DNA of 64,000 bases from Vombatus ursinus (taxonomy: Eukaryota > Chordata > Mammalia > Diprotodontia > Vombatidae). The position numbers and the translations under genes were made by a program. How positions within the stretch are numbered: position 1 is the first letter of the stretch; each line of letters starts with the position of its first letter. Positions 1 through 12,500 of this stretch are shown here, in pieces. The stretch is taken from NCBI RefSeq assembly GCF_900497805.2, contig NW_020954557.1:124001-188000 (forward strand). Reading direction: 5' to 3'. Below the pieces are notes generated by a model that was given only the letters and a program-made list of their open reading frames with translations, ran no database searches and was not told the DNA's origin.

Positions 1-79
1 GCTCAGTGGATAGAGGTCCAGGCCCAGAGTCAGAAGGAGCTGAGTCCAAATTCAACTGTATGACTCTAGGCAAGTCCCC
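1..79 (+). repeat. marsupial tRNA-derived SINE, 5' part, cut by window edge
   Basis: It starts inside the SINE head (GCTCAGTGGATAGAG) and continues through the degraded B-box-like segment to the GGCAAGTC block. It is old and diverged, and the left end is outside the window. Confidence 0.65.
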
Positions 80-180
80 AGTTACTGTGTACCTCCCTCC
101 CATACCCTACCTCAAGAAAAGGATTGAAGTAGATGGGAATGAGAGAGCAGACTGAGGAGAGGAAGGTTGGTTTGAATTGG

Positions 181-420
181 GATTGTTGTTGTTCAGTTGT
201 GTCTGACTTGGATTTTCTTGGCAAAGATACTGGAGTGGTTTGCCATTTCCTTCTCCAGCTCATTTTACAGATGAGAAAACTGAGGTAGACAGGGTTAAGT
301 GACTTGCCCAGGGCCACACAGCTCTGTTTAAGTGTCTGAGGCCAGATTTGAACTCATGAAAACGAGTCTTCCTGACTCCAGGCTGGGACCTCTATCCACT
401 GCACCACCTCGCTGACCCCT
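181..420 (-). repeat. marsupial tRNA-derived SINE, full length, reverse
   Basis: Read on the minus strand it runs from the tRNA-like head (TGGATAGAGGTCCCAGCC) through GTTCAAATCTGGCCTCAGAC, the CAAGTCACTTAACC block, CTCAGTTTTCTCATCTG, the GGAGAAGGAAATGGCAAACC region and the GTCAGACACAACTGAACAAC tail. This is the long-tailed subtype. Confidence 0.85.
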
Positions 421-714
421 TGAGTTAGGACCACTCAGCTTCTTTGCATCTACATTTTTCTCTGGCATACGTACAGTTAGCATTATGTTCTAGCCTGTGT
501 TCTTTTCTTTTTCTCTCTTTCTGCATTCCCCCCTAAGATCATAAGCTCCATTGATGGAGAAGGAGGTTTTATACATACATATGCACACACACACGCGCGA
601 ACATATATGTGTGAATGCCTACCATTACATTATGAAAGTGCTTTTATGGGCATATACACACATATACACACATGTAACTTGTGTGTGTAGGAATGTGCGA
701 ATATTCTCCCTCCT

Positions 715-1325
715 ACCTCAGTAGGTTCAGGATCTGGTTCAAAGCCTTCTATCCCATTCCAACCCCTACCCTCATACTGGAGGACTTCAGCAAATATGTT
801 GCTATTCCTTTAAATACCCCAACTTCTAATTCTTCAATCTATGCCTCCGCTTTACTTCAGCCTCCACAAGATCAGTCATACCCCTAACTCACAAGCGCTC
901 CTGTGTCTTTCCTTCCCCTTTCCCGGCTAAATGCTTTGAAAATGTCATATACACTCAGTGATTTCTCCCTTTATCTCCTTTAATTCCCTTTTAAACCCTT
1001 TGTACTCTGACCTGACCTCATCATTCAACTGGTACTTCTCTCTTTCTCAAGTTATCAGTGATCTCTTAATTACTAAATATAATAGCTCTTTCTCAATCCT
1101 CACCCCTCTTGGCCTGCAGCATTTGACACTGCTGATTGCCTTCTCTTCCTAAATACTCTTTCCTTCCTGGTTTTTTGTGACTCTTCTCTCTTCATTCACC
1201 TGCTATTTGTGTGATTAATCCTTGGTTTCTTTTGCTGGATCTTGTGAATCCCTTGACTGTACATATCAAAGCTCTATACAATGCCCTCCTCTCTCTTCTT
1301 TTTATACACCATCATTAGGCTCTCT
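715..1325 (+). repeat. L2/CR1-like LINE fragment, reverse transcriptase region, sense
   Basis: Pyrimidine-rich sequence with L2 landmarks in order: a block like GTTATCAGTGATCTCTTAATT, then CAGCATTTGACACTGCTGAT (the AAFDTVDH motif region), a GACTCTTCTCTC block, and TTTTGCTGGATC. Codons are broken throughout, so it is a dead fragment. It ends in the microsatellite at about 1329. Confidence 0.6.
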
Positions 1326-1328
1326 CCC

Positions 1329-1475
1329 ATATATACATATGTGTGTATATATATATATACACACATATATATGTATATATATATGTGTGTATATATATAC
1401 ACACATACACACATACACACATACATATGTATACGTATATATGTACCCGTACACATACATATATGTATGTATGCA
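1329..1475. repeat. TA/CA-rich microsatellite (ACAT/ATGT type)
   Basis: Alternating purine-pyrimidine run of TATA, CACA and TGTG blocks. Open frames across it on both strands are products of the repeat and are not genes. Confidence 0.9.
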
Positions 1476-1544
1476 CTTGTACCATGCCACATATTAGATA
1501 TTCAATGAATACTTAGTCACTCAGTACTTTGATGTATTAAGAAG

Positions 1545-1720
1545 AATAACATCATAACACTTAGTTCTTGAAAGGACTTTAGAAATCACCTATTCTAGCT
1601 CCATTTTGCAGATGACAAAGCTGAGGCCCAGAGAGTCATCCCTAGCATAAGTTTCTTCATGTCTCATAGCTCTAAAGCTCAAAACTTCAGTCTCCATGCC
1701 CTGCTCTTAAACCTTCACAT
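1545..1720 (+). repeat. THER1/MIR-type SINE fragment
   Basis: Contains the TTCTTGAAAGGACTTTAGAAATCACC block, then TTTTGCAGATGACAAAGCTGAGGCCCAGAGAG, which is the CORE-SINE signature. It is diverged. Confidence 0.6.
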
Positions 1721-2493
1721 TGTTCCAGGCTTTTTCCTACTTAATTTGAGACTTGAATAATTAATATTTCTGTTAGAAAAAATTATATTTTCAGAAATAT
1801 GTTTCCCTATACAAGCAAAAAATATTATCCATAAATGTCCTTTTATTACCATAGTTCTATGAATTTCCTGAATAATGTTTAATAGGTTTAAGTGGAAGGG
1901 ACTGAGTAAATTAAGTCTGCTGGTCTGAAGAGTTGCGAAGTAATCATTTGAGACCAGTCATGAAGAAAACTTGAGATATCAGCAAACTGGTGCATTCTTT
2001 AGTAACAAAAGTCTTAGGGCTTTTCCATGTGTCTTTAGGTATCTATTATTACCAAAGAAAGCTGTAGAATTGCCCCAGAGGGCATACTTCCTAGTTCTTA
2101 TTTAGCATAGAAGGCCCCACCATATCCAGGCTCTTACCTCTGCCCACCTTATCCCTAACACCCATACTTGACTTGGACTTGCTGGCTGGCTGCTGCTATC
2201 GATAGGCTTAGCCATGATTTTACCATAGAAGCCAGGAATGTTCTTGTTTTGTTTCGACTTCGTTTTTAATTTTGTTTTGTTTTTCTTTTGATTCTCTTAA
2301 CTCTACATGGACTCATGGAGAGATGTTCAGTCTGATTGCTAAAATCATGACTGTAACTATTCTTCTTTCCCATTCTGTCCTCTTACATAATCTAAATGCT
2401 GCTAACAGCCTTGATTTCTAGACCTCAGATTATACATAACTAAGTAACCAGAACTTAGGGCATCAAAACAGAGAGGAGAAGGAAAAGAAGGGA

Positions 2494-2716
2494 ACCAGCA
2501 TTTATTAATTGCCTACTATATTCCAGGCACTGTGTGAAGTACTGAGAAGTAGGTGCAATTGTTATCCCCATGTTACAGATGAGGAAACTGAGGTAAACAA
2601 AAGTTAAATGACTCTCCCAGAGTCACAAAGCTAATAAATGTGTGAGGCTAGATTTGAACTCAGATCTTTGCAACTCTAGGCCTAGCACTCTATCCACTTC
2701 ACTATCTAGCTGCCTC
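2494..2716 (+). repeat. MIR-type CORE-SINE with fused L2-like 3' end
   Basis: CCAGCATTTATTAATTGCC resembles the reverse of an L2 tail. It is followed by CAGATGAGGAAACTGAGG, a SINE-like ACTCAGATC segment and TATCTAGCTGCC. Confidence 0.6.
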
Positions 2717-2861
2717 TACTTACCAACAGGGACAAGAAATTTCCACTAGCTCTAAGATTCCTTTAGAACTACCTGATGCTACCCCATCTTTTTTAAAAGT
2801 CTAGACCTGGGATTTCATTGCTATAGGAAACTCCCCAGAGGCATCTCCCTCTACCAATTTT

Positions 2862-3104
2862 TGTTGTAGTGGTGGTTGTTGAATTGTTTCAGTCATATCT
2901 GACTCTTTGTGACCTGATTTGGCAGTGGTTTGCCATTTCCTTTTCCAGTTCATTTTATAGAATGAGGCAACTGAGGCAAACAGGGATAAGTGACTCGCTC
3001 AGGGTTACACAGCCAGTAAATGTCTGAGACCAGGCTTTTAACTCAGGAGTCAGTCTTCCTGACTCTATGACCAGGGCACTAGCCACTGTGCCACCTAGCT
3101 GCCT
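2862..3104 (-). repeat. marsupial tRNA-derived SINE, full length, reverse
   Basis: The end GCCACCTAGCTGCC is the reversed head, and GTTTCAGTCATATCTGACTC is the reversed tail. The same long-tailed subtype occurs at 181-420. It lies about 290 bp before exon 1. Confidence 0.85.
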
Positions 3105-3395
3105 GTGATGAGTCATGCCTCCTACTTTTCAGTTTTATTAGGAGTAGTTTGGAGAGCATGTCAGAAGCATTTCACTGGAGAATAGTGCTCAGAAATCCAA
3201 GTTGTATCTACTCACCAGGTATTCAGGGAGTGTGTTAGTAACCTGAACAGATTGTGTTGCCCTGTTTACTCTGCCATTTTTAGGAGATTCAAAATTGAAT
3301 CTCAGCTTAAACTAAAGTTCTTTAGATTGTTGTGTGGTGCTAATAACTTCAGCCTCAATCAGATAACTCAATGGGTGTCTTTTTTATCTTTACAG

Positions 3396-3506
3396 ATAAA
3401 GAGGGGATTCCAAAAATGTTCTGGATTGGTTTAAATCAACTAGACAATTCAAAAGGTTGGGAATGGTCTGATCACACCCCATTAAATTTTCTCAACTGGA
3501 ATCCAG
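3396..3506 (+). CDS. LY75: LY75 window exon 1: middle of CTLD1
   Basis: 111 nt, phase 1 in and phase 1 out, preceded by a T-rich tract with TTTACAG and followed by GTAACT. It encodes the CTLD1 core with KMFWIGLNQLD, GWEWSDHTPLN and FLNWNP, matching human IFWIGLNQL and WEWSDHKPLNFLNW as I recall them. WIGL is the conserved CTLD core strand, and the WSD and NW residues are typical of the fold. The length is a multiple of three, so skipping it would keep the frame. Confidence 0.93.
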
Positions 3507-6500
3507 GTAACTTTTTTTCCCTTTTTCCTTATTAGGAATAGTACAGGCCTTAGTAAAAATGGGTTTTGACTCTCTTCTCCATCCCCACCCCAGACTATTA
3601 AGTATTTATGAGACTCATAATTCTTTAGACTTGTGCTCGTATTACCTATCTTGAAAGAACTTTTCCTTCTACAATATATCAGTTGTAATACTATTAATAG
3701 ACTGTTTTGGACTATCTGATGGAGCTACTGAACATATCTTGGTGGCCACTGGATTAACTACTACTTTTAGTTAGGAGCACCATAGTCTGAGGAAACCATT
3801 GGGGAGCTGTCAGAATGAGACACCTGGCTGGGTATTTTGTGGGAATGGTGAGCCCTCTGAGAAAAGATCCCAGATTTAAACTTACACCTTAGACCTGACA
3901 TTTGTTACTGAAGCTGTTCCTTAGATTCTCCAACAGAGCCCCAGGAGGTTTTTGACATCATCAATAAATCTTGATAGATAACCTCTGATAAATCACTCAC
4001 ACACTCAGAAATCTATTCTGGAAAATAGGGGTGAATACTTATCCAGCACCTGGGATTAAAACATATTGATGACTGACAAATTTAATCTCATGAAAAGTAA
4101 ATACCAATACTTGGGGATATTTTTGCTCTAATAAAATCCCAACAGTTCATTCATATGCAGTACTCCCAGGAAAATGAATTCTGCCTTCTCATGGTCCTTT
4201 TGGCGTCAGTGGTGCATGTTCTGAGAAAGTTTGGCAGTCTGTCAGCCAGCAGGCATTAATTAAGTGCTTACCATGTGTGAAACCCTAGAGATACAAAGAA
4301 AGGCAGTAACTTGGTCCCTGCCCTCAGGACTCTCACATTTTAATAGGTGAGACAGCATGTAAAAAATGTACATATAGGATGGATACAGGGGATATGGAAG
4401 GGAACCTCAAGAGGTAAACTACAGGCAGCAAGATTGTAGCAGCTCAGGAAAACAGAACAAAAGAGAGAGCCCAGGTAAAGTGGTTCAGATTCTAGAACAC
4501 CTCAGCCTTAAAAGTAAAAAATAAGATCTGAGTGACAGACAGAATATTTAACACTGCCCCTATTGTCCATCTTTATACCCCCTTCACTCTTCCCACAAAG
4601 GCTTAGGGGACACTTCCAGCCCATAAAAGTCACAATCTTATGGAGCCTCAAAGGTCACATTTTTATGCCAACTTCTGGCTCAATATGTCCAAATCTCCAG
4701 AGTGAATACCCTTGTGAAATCATTGCAACAGTGGGAAGGAAGGGTCTCTTAATTCCTCATCATTTCACCATCCTTTCCCATTTAGGGGATTTCCTGATAC
4801 TTCCCACATAATATCCTTGAGGTTTTATGATGAAGGTTGGAGTTAGAGGAAGAGGATAAGAAAATGAATCTCGGGGGCAGCTGGGTGATGCAGTAGATAG
4901 AGCACTGGCCTTGGATTCAGGAGGACCTGAGTTCAAATCCAGCCTTAGACACGTAACACTCACTACCATGTAGTCACTTAACCCCATTGCCTAGCCAAAA
5001 AAAGAAAAAAGAAAAAGAAAGAAAGAAAACGAAAATGAATCTCTTTCAGCTTCTTCCCTTATGACCTCTTCCCCTAAGCCTTCCTCCCACTCCAGCATTT
5101 CTGGCTGCTTCTGTCATTTTCTATCTTTCTCTTTCTTTTTCCTTTCTCTTTCTTTTTCTTTCTGTTTCTCTTTGCCTTTCTTTTTGTTTCTCTCTTTCTC
5201 TTTTTGTTTCATTCTTTCTTTTTTTAAAGCTGCTTTTATATTCCTTAGTGTTCTCTTACCCCTCCTAGAGGTTAGAAATGATCTTGTGCTTTTTTTTTAT
5301 TCCATCATTCCTTCAACCAGGGTCAAAGATTCTTTATGGGGTGTTAGTTGGGTTCCAATTAGCTAAAGTTTTACTAAATGATGTTCTTGTTCTCTTAAGT
5401 AAAAGCAGAAGTTTAGAAATACCTGTCACTTTCCCTTTTCTAACTGAACACAAAACCTCTCTCCCCTACCCCTACTTCGTTTTTTTGTTCTTCCACCAAA
5501 CTCTGAAGAAATTCCCAGTTCATCTACAGTAGGTGGCTCAAGTTGTGTAATAATGAATGCTGACTCGGGCCAGTGGCACAGTTTTCCGTGTGAAGCTCAG
5601 TTCCCTTATGTCTGCAAGAAGCCACTTAATGAAACATCGAAGTCATCAGGTAATACTTCCTTCCCTTTTTTTTGGTCATTCACCAAAAAGACTTAAAAAT
5701 CATAATTTTGTGAAAAATAAAGTCAGTAAATTTAGGGGGCCTTTATCCAGATTGTCTTCATCCAGGTGTGCTGACACTTCAAATGGAGAGAAGATGTAGC
5801 TATTCAATTTTCCTTTTCTAGGAAGGATTCATTTATAGCTCATAGTGGCCTTGTTGAATTACCTTTAAGATTGAAGTGAACAAGGTGAGGCAAATAGAAG
5901 GTGTACATCTCAGTGTTTCTGCAAATGGGAAGCAAAGCTTTTAGACAACAAATACAATATGTATGCACATGTGATTCTCTAGTTTCTAGAGATATGACTT
6001 AATAATATAATGGTTATTTTCATGGGATTTAACCCTTTATCAATCTGACAAGATTAGTTGTCACTATGCTTTAGCTGTCACTAAGCCTTCAATGGTATTA
6101 CCCAGATTAATTTTGTTTAGACTAACGTAGCATCTCTAGAATGAACAATTTTACGTGAGTTTACACAAGGGTAAAATGCAGATGATCTAGAGTACAAAAT
6201 AATAGATACAAAATAGATTTTAAAATCCTAATTTAGGAAAAGAAGAAAAACAGCAAAACCAAAAATATATATTCTAATGTAAGGTTGTTCCCTATAAAAT
6301 TGTGAGCTAGTGGTTGGCTATAAAGTGAGCCATTTTTCCCCAGCTCCTTCTTGTATCTCAGCAAGTCAAATTAAACTCATCATCTTCCTCCCAAATTTGC
6401 TTATTCTCCAAAATTCCTTATTTTCTAGAGGGCCACACCATCCTTCCAATCACTCAGATTGGCAACTTTGGAGTCACACTCAACTCTCCTCACTTTACAT

Positions 6501-9500
6501 CCCTTCATATACTATGTATCCCTGCTAAACTGACTTTTTTTTTTTACTGTTTCCTGCGGTTGGCATTCCTTCTACTGCCTCTGACGTTTTGTACCTGCTA
6601 TTCTCAAACATGGAGGTACTCCTTCCTTGACATCATGAGCTCTTAGAATGCCTCGCTTTATTTAAAGCTCAACTCATGTGTTTCCTTCTGTGAAGAAAGC
6701 CTTTCCTGATCCCCTTTGTTCAGAGCCACTTTTCTCTTCTTCCTCAAAATATCATTTATATAAATATCTATTCAATATTATCCCCCTACTCCTACTCCCA
6801 GTCTATTAGGAAGCCTTTAAAGGCAGCAGCTGGTTTTCATTTTGTTTAAATATCTTCAATGCCTAGCCCAGTGCCCATATACATGCTAGGCTCACTAAAT
6901 GTTGGCCTGGACTGTTTGAGGAAACTGTAACATGTTGCATGGGATATTGGTTGGCAATTTCAAGTTGGGACAAATTAAGGTTACTGAGGTTCTGCTAAAG
7001 GGTCTCAAATAGACCCTGAAAGTCTCAAAGAGGGAAGCAAAGGCTTACTGATAGATATCGCTGTTTCCAACCACAGACATTCCAAGTACACATTTCCTGA
7101 TTTTATTTCCCTTTCCTCAGAATATCTTTTTGTGAATTTAGCTCAAGTGGTACCCATGAAGGTGAAGTTGAGAGGAATGCCTAAAGTGGCTACTGACCTA
7201 TAGCCTGAGGGGAAGGAAGGAAAAAAAAGAGAACTTCATATACTATCCTCTACTCTGTTTAGCCATCTCTTGGCCAGAGGATAAATGGGGGAAATTGAAT
7301 GTACTGTCTAAGTAGATTAGTCTAACTTTAAATTTCCTTTTGTCACCAGTGACTGTTATGCTGGTTGCTAAGCTAATTATGTAATAGAATGGTGGTGTTT
7401 GCTTCACTGACTTAGTATAAACTCTTCAAGCTGAAGATACTAATGGTGACTCTAGCCAGTCCTGTGCCCAGAGCAAGATTCACTTATTCTGTAGTCTTCC
7501 TCCACCAGCAAGAGACCAAGGGATATCTTTTTTTTCGGTACCTCCTGTTAATTCTGCCCCTCCCCACATAGATCTGTGCCCAGTGTGGCTAGGTTAGGTC
7601 TGCCCCTACTAGATCCACCTTATTGTTTTATTCCATACAAAGAACGTTCGTATTTCTGTACCTCCTAAGATCGTACATCCCAGCTTTTCTAGAAGAGTTA
7701 GTTTTTAAGAAGAGAGAACTTGCATGAAGTTATCTGTTCAAAATGGATGTGTTTTCAATGAAATATAAATAACTGCTTTTCCCCCAGATGTTTGGACATA
7801 TTTAGAGACCCACTGTGATCCAGGCTGGCTGCCAAACAATGGCTTTTGCTATCTGCTGGTAAATGAAAGTGGTTCCTGGGATGAGGCAAATGCAGAATGC
7901 ATATCCAACCACAGTAACCTAATCAGCATGCAGTCTTTAGCAGATGTGGAATTAGTTGTCAGAAAGCTCCATGAAGGAGGTAAGTTTCTCAAAGGCTCTC
8001 AAATGAGATGTTTTGAAGCATTCTAGGGTTCTTGGTCTGTTAGCAAAAATGTCATCTTTGTGAAAACCTGACAGATTTTATCCTGTGGTTTTCATGTTCT
8101 CCACTGTCCTTCATAATGTAAGTCCTCATACATATCCCGTCAATGATATTAATAATTTTATAATTCTTACATTTATCCAAAAAAAAACATGAGTATGTGA
8201 GGAGAAATAAACTAGGATGTTTGTTTTAATTCGAGGGATATAAAGAGAATGTCAACCTTCTCATTAAGCCCCAGCAGTTACTATGGAGGGGGTAGGCCCC
8301 CTATAGGATTAGTTGCTGGGAGATTACCTATCTCCCACAAAAATACACAAGATCAGGCTAGTAAAATGAGGAAGTGGGGGTGACGCAAGCAAAGAAGGTG
8401 ATCGGTGTCACCGGAAGACCAAAGCCTGGGGAACACTTGTGTCTACCAGCTCTTCTTAAATTGTGGGTCGCAACCCAATTTGGCAACAATAAAAGGTTGC
8501 CAAAAACACAAAATGACCAAAAGTAATTAAAAATCAAGTGTGTAATGAATCCAGGGTGTTTCTGGCAGGGCTTTATCATGTTGCATTGTGCAACTTCACT
8601 GCAGCATTGGTTCTGAACATGAAGCGCTTGCACTTTATACTGTGCGTGCAGTACAGGCCACACAATGTCAAAAAGGGGTCATGAATGGAAAAAGTTTAAG
8701 AAGTCCTGCTCTAACCCATTCCCAATAAGGGGAGATTCACAGGTGGATTCACAAGGAAATTCTGTTAAATTTTTAAATAATAAGTAGTTTCCATGATACA
8801 TAGACTATTTTAATATAGAGGAAGATGGTAGGCTACATAACCCTTCTGTTGGTCCCTTGAACTAAAAAAGGCAAAGGTGAGAATCAACAAGCATTTATTA
8901 AGTGCCTACTACGTGCTAAGTACTGTGCTAGTTGCTGGGGATACAATACAAAGAATTGAACAGTCCCTACTTTCAGGGAGCCTAGAGTGGGGGAGACAGG
9001 TACATACATAAGTGTATATATAAAATAAATATGAAAAGGATAAATACAGATAAATATAATGAAGTTAGTTAAAAAAGAGAAAGGACACTAGCAGTTGGGG
9101 AAATCGAGGAATGGCTTCATGTAGAAGGTGATGCTTGAGCTTCGAGAGAAGGATTTTTTGAGGCAAAGGTCAGGAGGGAAAGCTCTAAGTTTGTGGGACA
9201 GTCACAGTCATGTAATGCTCAATGAGATTGGAAAGATAGGTTGGGGCCATTTTTTAAAAGTCTTTATGTTTTATGCTATAGGCAGTAGAGAACCAGTGGA
9301 ATGGATTCAGTAAGAGTAGTGACAAAGTAAGGTCTTGTACTTAAGAAAATTACTTTGGCAGCAATGTGGACCAGAGGAGAGAAAGTCTTGAGGCAATTAT
9401 TAAGGTTGTTGCAATAAAATAGCAAGAGGTAATGAGGATCTGAACTGAGGTAGTAGTTACGTGAATAGAGAATAGGGATCAGAGTTGAGAGAAGTTGTTG

Positions 9501-12500
9501 AAGCTGAAATGGTAAGCTTTGGTAACTGATTAGATACATGGTATGAGAGAAAGTGAGGAGTCAAGGGAGATGCTAGGATTATGAACCCAGGAGATAGGAC
9601 GAATGGTTGTATCTTCGATAGAAATAGGGAAGTTTGGAAGAGAGGAAGCTTCAATTCAAATATAACCAGTTCAATTTGGGACATGTTGAGTTTGAGACAT
9701 CCCTGAGATATCCAGTTTGAAAATGTCCATTGGACAATTGGAAAGAAAACCATAGACCAATGTCATTACTGAATATCAATGCAAAATTGTTAAACATAGG
9801 ATCATAAATAGGATATAGCTGTACATCAAAAACATTGCGCTATTGTGACCAAGTAGGATTTATAGATAGGTGGTATAAACCAGAAAAACGTTTAATATCA
9901 TACATTTTGTCCTCAAGAAAAAAGACTTTATAATGGTATCACAATACACAGGGAAATTCTTAGATAACAATAAAGCACTCTTTTTACCCCATATATATAT
10001 GGACAGATAGATAGAGATATAGATAGATAGATAGATAGATATAATACATGAATAAAAAGACCTATACATAATATTATAAAAAATATGTATATCTGAAACC
10101 ACAACATGGTATTATTATATGTAACTAAGCAATGCTAAAAGCATTCTCTTGAAGGGGGGGAGAGAAGAGAAACCAACACAAGGATGTCCACTCTCTTTAC
10201 TCCTAACATAACTTTTGAAATCCTGCTAAAAGTGATAAACCATATTGAAAGATTATTAATAATATTATTGAAAGTATATATAAAAACTACAACATAGTAT
10301 CATCATATACAACTGAGAAATGTTAGAAAAATTCTTCTTTAAAAGAAAAAAGCATATAGATTAGAGAGATCCATTTCTGATATAATTTTTAAAATCACAA
10401 AATCAATAAAGCGTGGGAAAAAATGAAAGTAATTAAACATCAGTAATGAAGAAGTCAAAATGTATATTTGCAGACAGCATGATTATATAGCTAGAAAACC
10501 TAAGACTATCAATAAAAATAGAGACAATCAATGAATTTTTTAAATTTGTGGGAGATAAGATAGACCTGCAAAAATTACCTGCATTTCTATATACCACTAT
10601 CAAGACTTAAGAGAAATTGGTAGAAGGAAGATGTTAACAAGACAAGAATAAAAAGGAACCCCTCCCCATTTCTAACAGTTACTAAGTCTGATATACCCCC
10701 AGATCCACTGAGAAATCAAGAGTTCTAGATCTTCTCGCTTTAGTCTTAGTACACCTGTAAAACTAACAATAATGATAATAATTGCATTTATGTAGTACTT
10801 TAAGGTTTGCAGAGTGCTATGCAAATATAATCTTATTTTATCCTCACAAAAACCTTGGGATAAAGGTGCTGTGATTATCCCCATTTTACAGATCAGGGAG
10901 TCAACAGCTAATGGACTTACAATCATGCAGTTTGCAAGTGTTGAAGACAAGATTTGACCTCAATTATTCCTGACTACAAGTCGAATGCCCTATCCATATC
11001 CACTGTGCCACTAGGATAGCTAACTCCCCAGTTTGATCAAGAGGTGGGGTGGGTGCTAAAAAAGGAGCTGAAAAGCCAGCAAAGATGGGAAGGGAGGAGA
11101 AGTTACCCATGTGGATACATAGTAGTGAAGCTTTGAGGCAGAAACACAGCTGGAGGAGAGTAAGGCATAGTCAGCCTAGACCCATCTCCAAATGGAGTTC
11201 TTGGAATAGGAGCTCACCATAGGAGAAAGGGGCCTGCATGGCAGAGAGATGTTTCAGGATGAGAAGGCAACTGAGTCATGGCGGCAAAGTCCAGAAAGAG
11301 TTAAAAGCATGGGCATTAAGGGAAGGAAGCATGGCCAACCTAGGTCATTTGGGGATGCCCCCCCCCACCAGTCAAGGGGAGAAGGCAGGCAGCATGGTGA
11401 AAGGATGTTCCAGGTTAAGAAAGCAGCTGAGTCATGATGGTGAAGACTGGAGAGATTCAAAAAGCATATCCAGGAGGGATCAAACTAGGTTACATGCACA
11501 TTCATGTACAGATTACATGCTCATCAGTTCTACCTCCTGAAATGAAATATTATCTATCTATACTGGAAACTGGCCATTGAAGTAGTCAGTTTGGAACAAG
11601 GGGATTATGTCCCCTATTAAGTAAAAAGAAAGCCACATTCCCTGTCTAGTTCATTTGACTCTTTAGGGACCACATTTCTAGATCAGGAGGGTCATGCCCT
11701 AGAAAACTTCCCCTTTCAACCTGTGACCCTTGAGGAACCTGCTCCTTTAGCTGGGAGTTGGTGAGGGAGAGGCAGTTTATTCGACCATTCTCATCTCCAT
11801 CTTTGGATGCTAGAAAGTATCAGTTGCTGATCATAGTATTACCAAATGTAAGGGATAGCAGAGTCTTGTAAAGGGGTTTTGTTTTTTAAAGATAAGGGGG
11901 ACTGGTGCATGCTTAGGGCAAGATTGAAGATGAGGAGGGAAGCTATAGAAGGGTAAGTGGGAAGATGGAGGGCCTGGTGAATGAGAGCATAAGCAGAGCG
12001 GTGGCCTTCTCACAAAGGGCCGCTTCTTCCACAGAAATTGGAACAAGAGGAGAGGTTACGATATAGAGTTGTTCAAGGTGTGAAGTAGGGGAAAATCATA
12101 GGATCATACATACATTGAAAGCCAGAAGGGGAGTTAGAGGTCATCTAGTCCATTCTCCTGATTTTACAGATGAGGAAACAAGCCCAGTGACACTCAGTGA
12201 CCTAAAGTCACAGAGGTGGTAAAATGGCAGAGGTAGATTTTGGACCAGGCTTCTCTGATTTCATAGAGTTTACTGTGCTGCCATGGACCACCCTATCATT
12301 CTTGAGCCTTTCTGCTATCTTGATTTCACTTACATTGTATTCCTCTTGTTCTGTCTTTTTTTTTTAAATCTAATTCCACAGCTCCTTTGAATGATATCAT
12401 TTTAATGGATCATAGATTTAGAGCTGGACCCTTATGAGACATCTAGTTCCATGGCTTCATTTTCCCAGAAAGGTTAAGTGACTTTTCACACAAGTAGTTA

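Larger units (their letters stand above)
1..3395 (+). other. LY75 intron upstream of window exon 1 (3' part)
   Basis: Non-coding sequence before the first recognisable exon. It carries a clipped SINE head (1-79), a full SINE in reverse (181-420), an L2-like LINE fragment (about 715-1325), an ACAT/TA microsatellite (1329-1475), THER-type and MIR-type SINEs (1545-1720, 2494-2716) and another reversed SINE (2862-3104). The 1725-2490 stretch is AT-rich and I see nothing in it. The exon carrying the first half of CTLD1 must lie to the left, because none of its coding sequence is visible here. Confidence 0.8.
3507..5508 (+). other. LY75 intron (2.0 kb)
   Basis: Holds a reversed L2-like 3' end (about 4243-4440), a young SINE with a perfect target duplication (4873-5030) and a polypyrimidine stretch (5118-5226). 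The 3507-4240 part shows nothing I recognise. Confidence 0.7.

Noticed and set aside
1222-1508. Overlapping open frames of 60-91 codons on both strands, rich in Tyr, Ile, His and Thr
   Set aside because: They lie in the TA/CA microsatellite; every frame is open because the repeat lacks stops. No coding signature.
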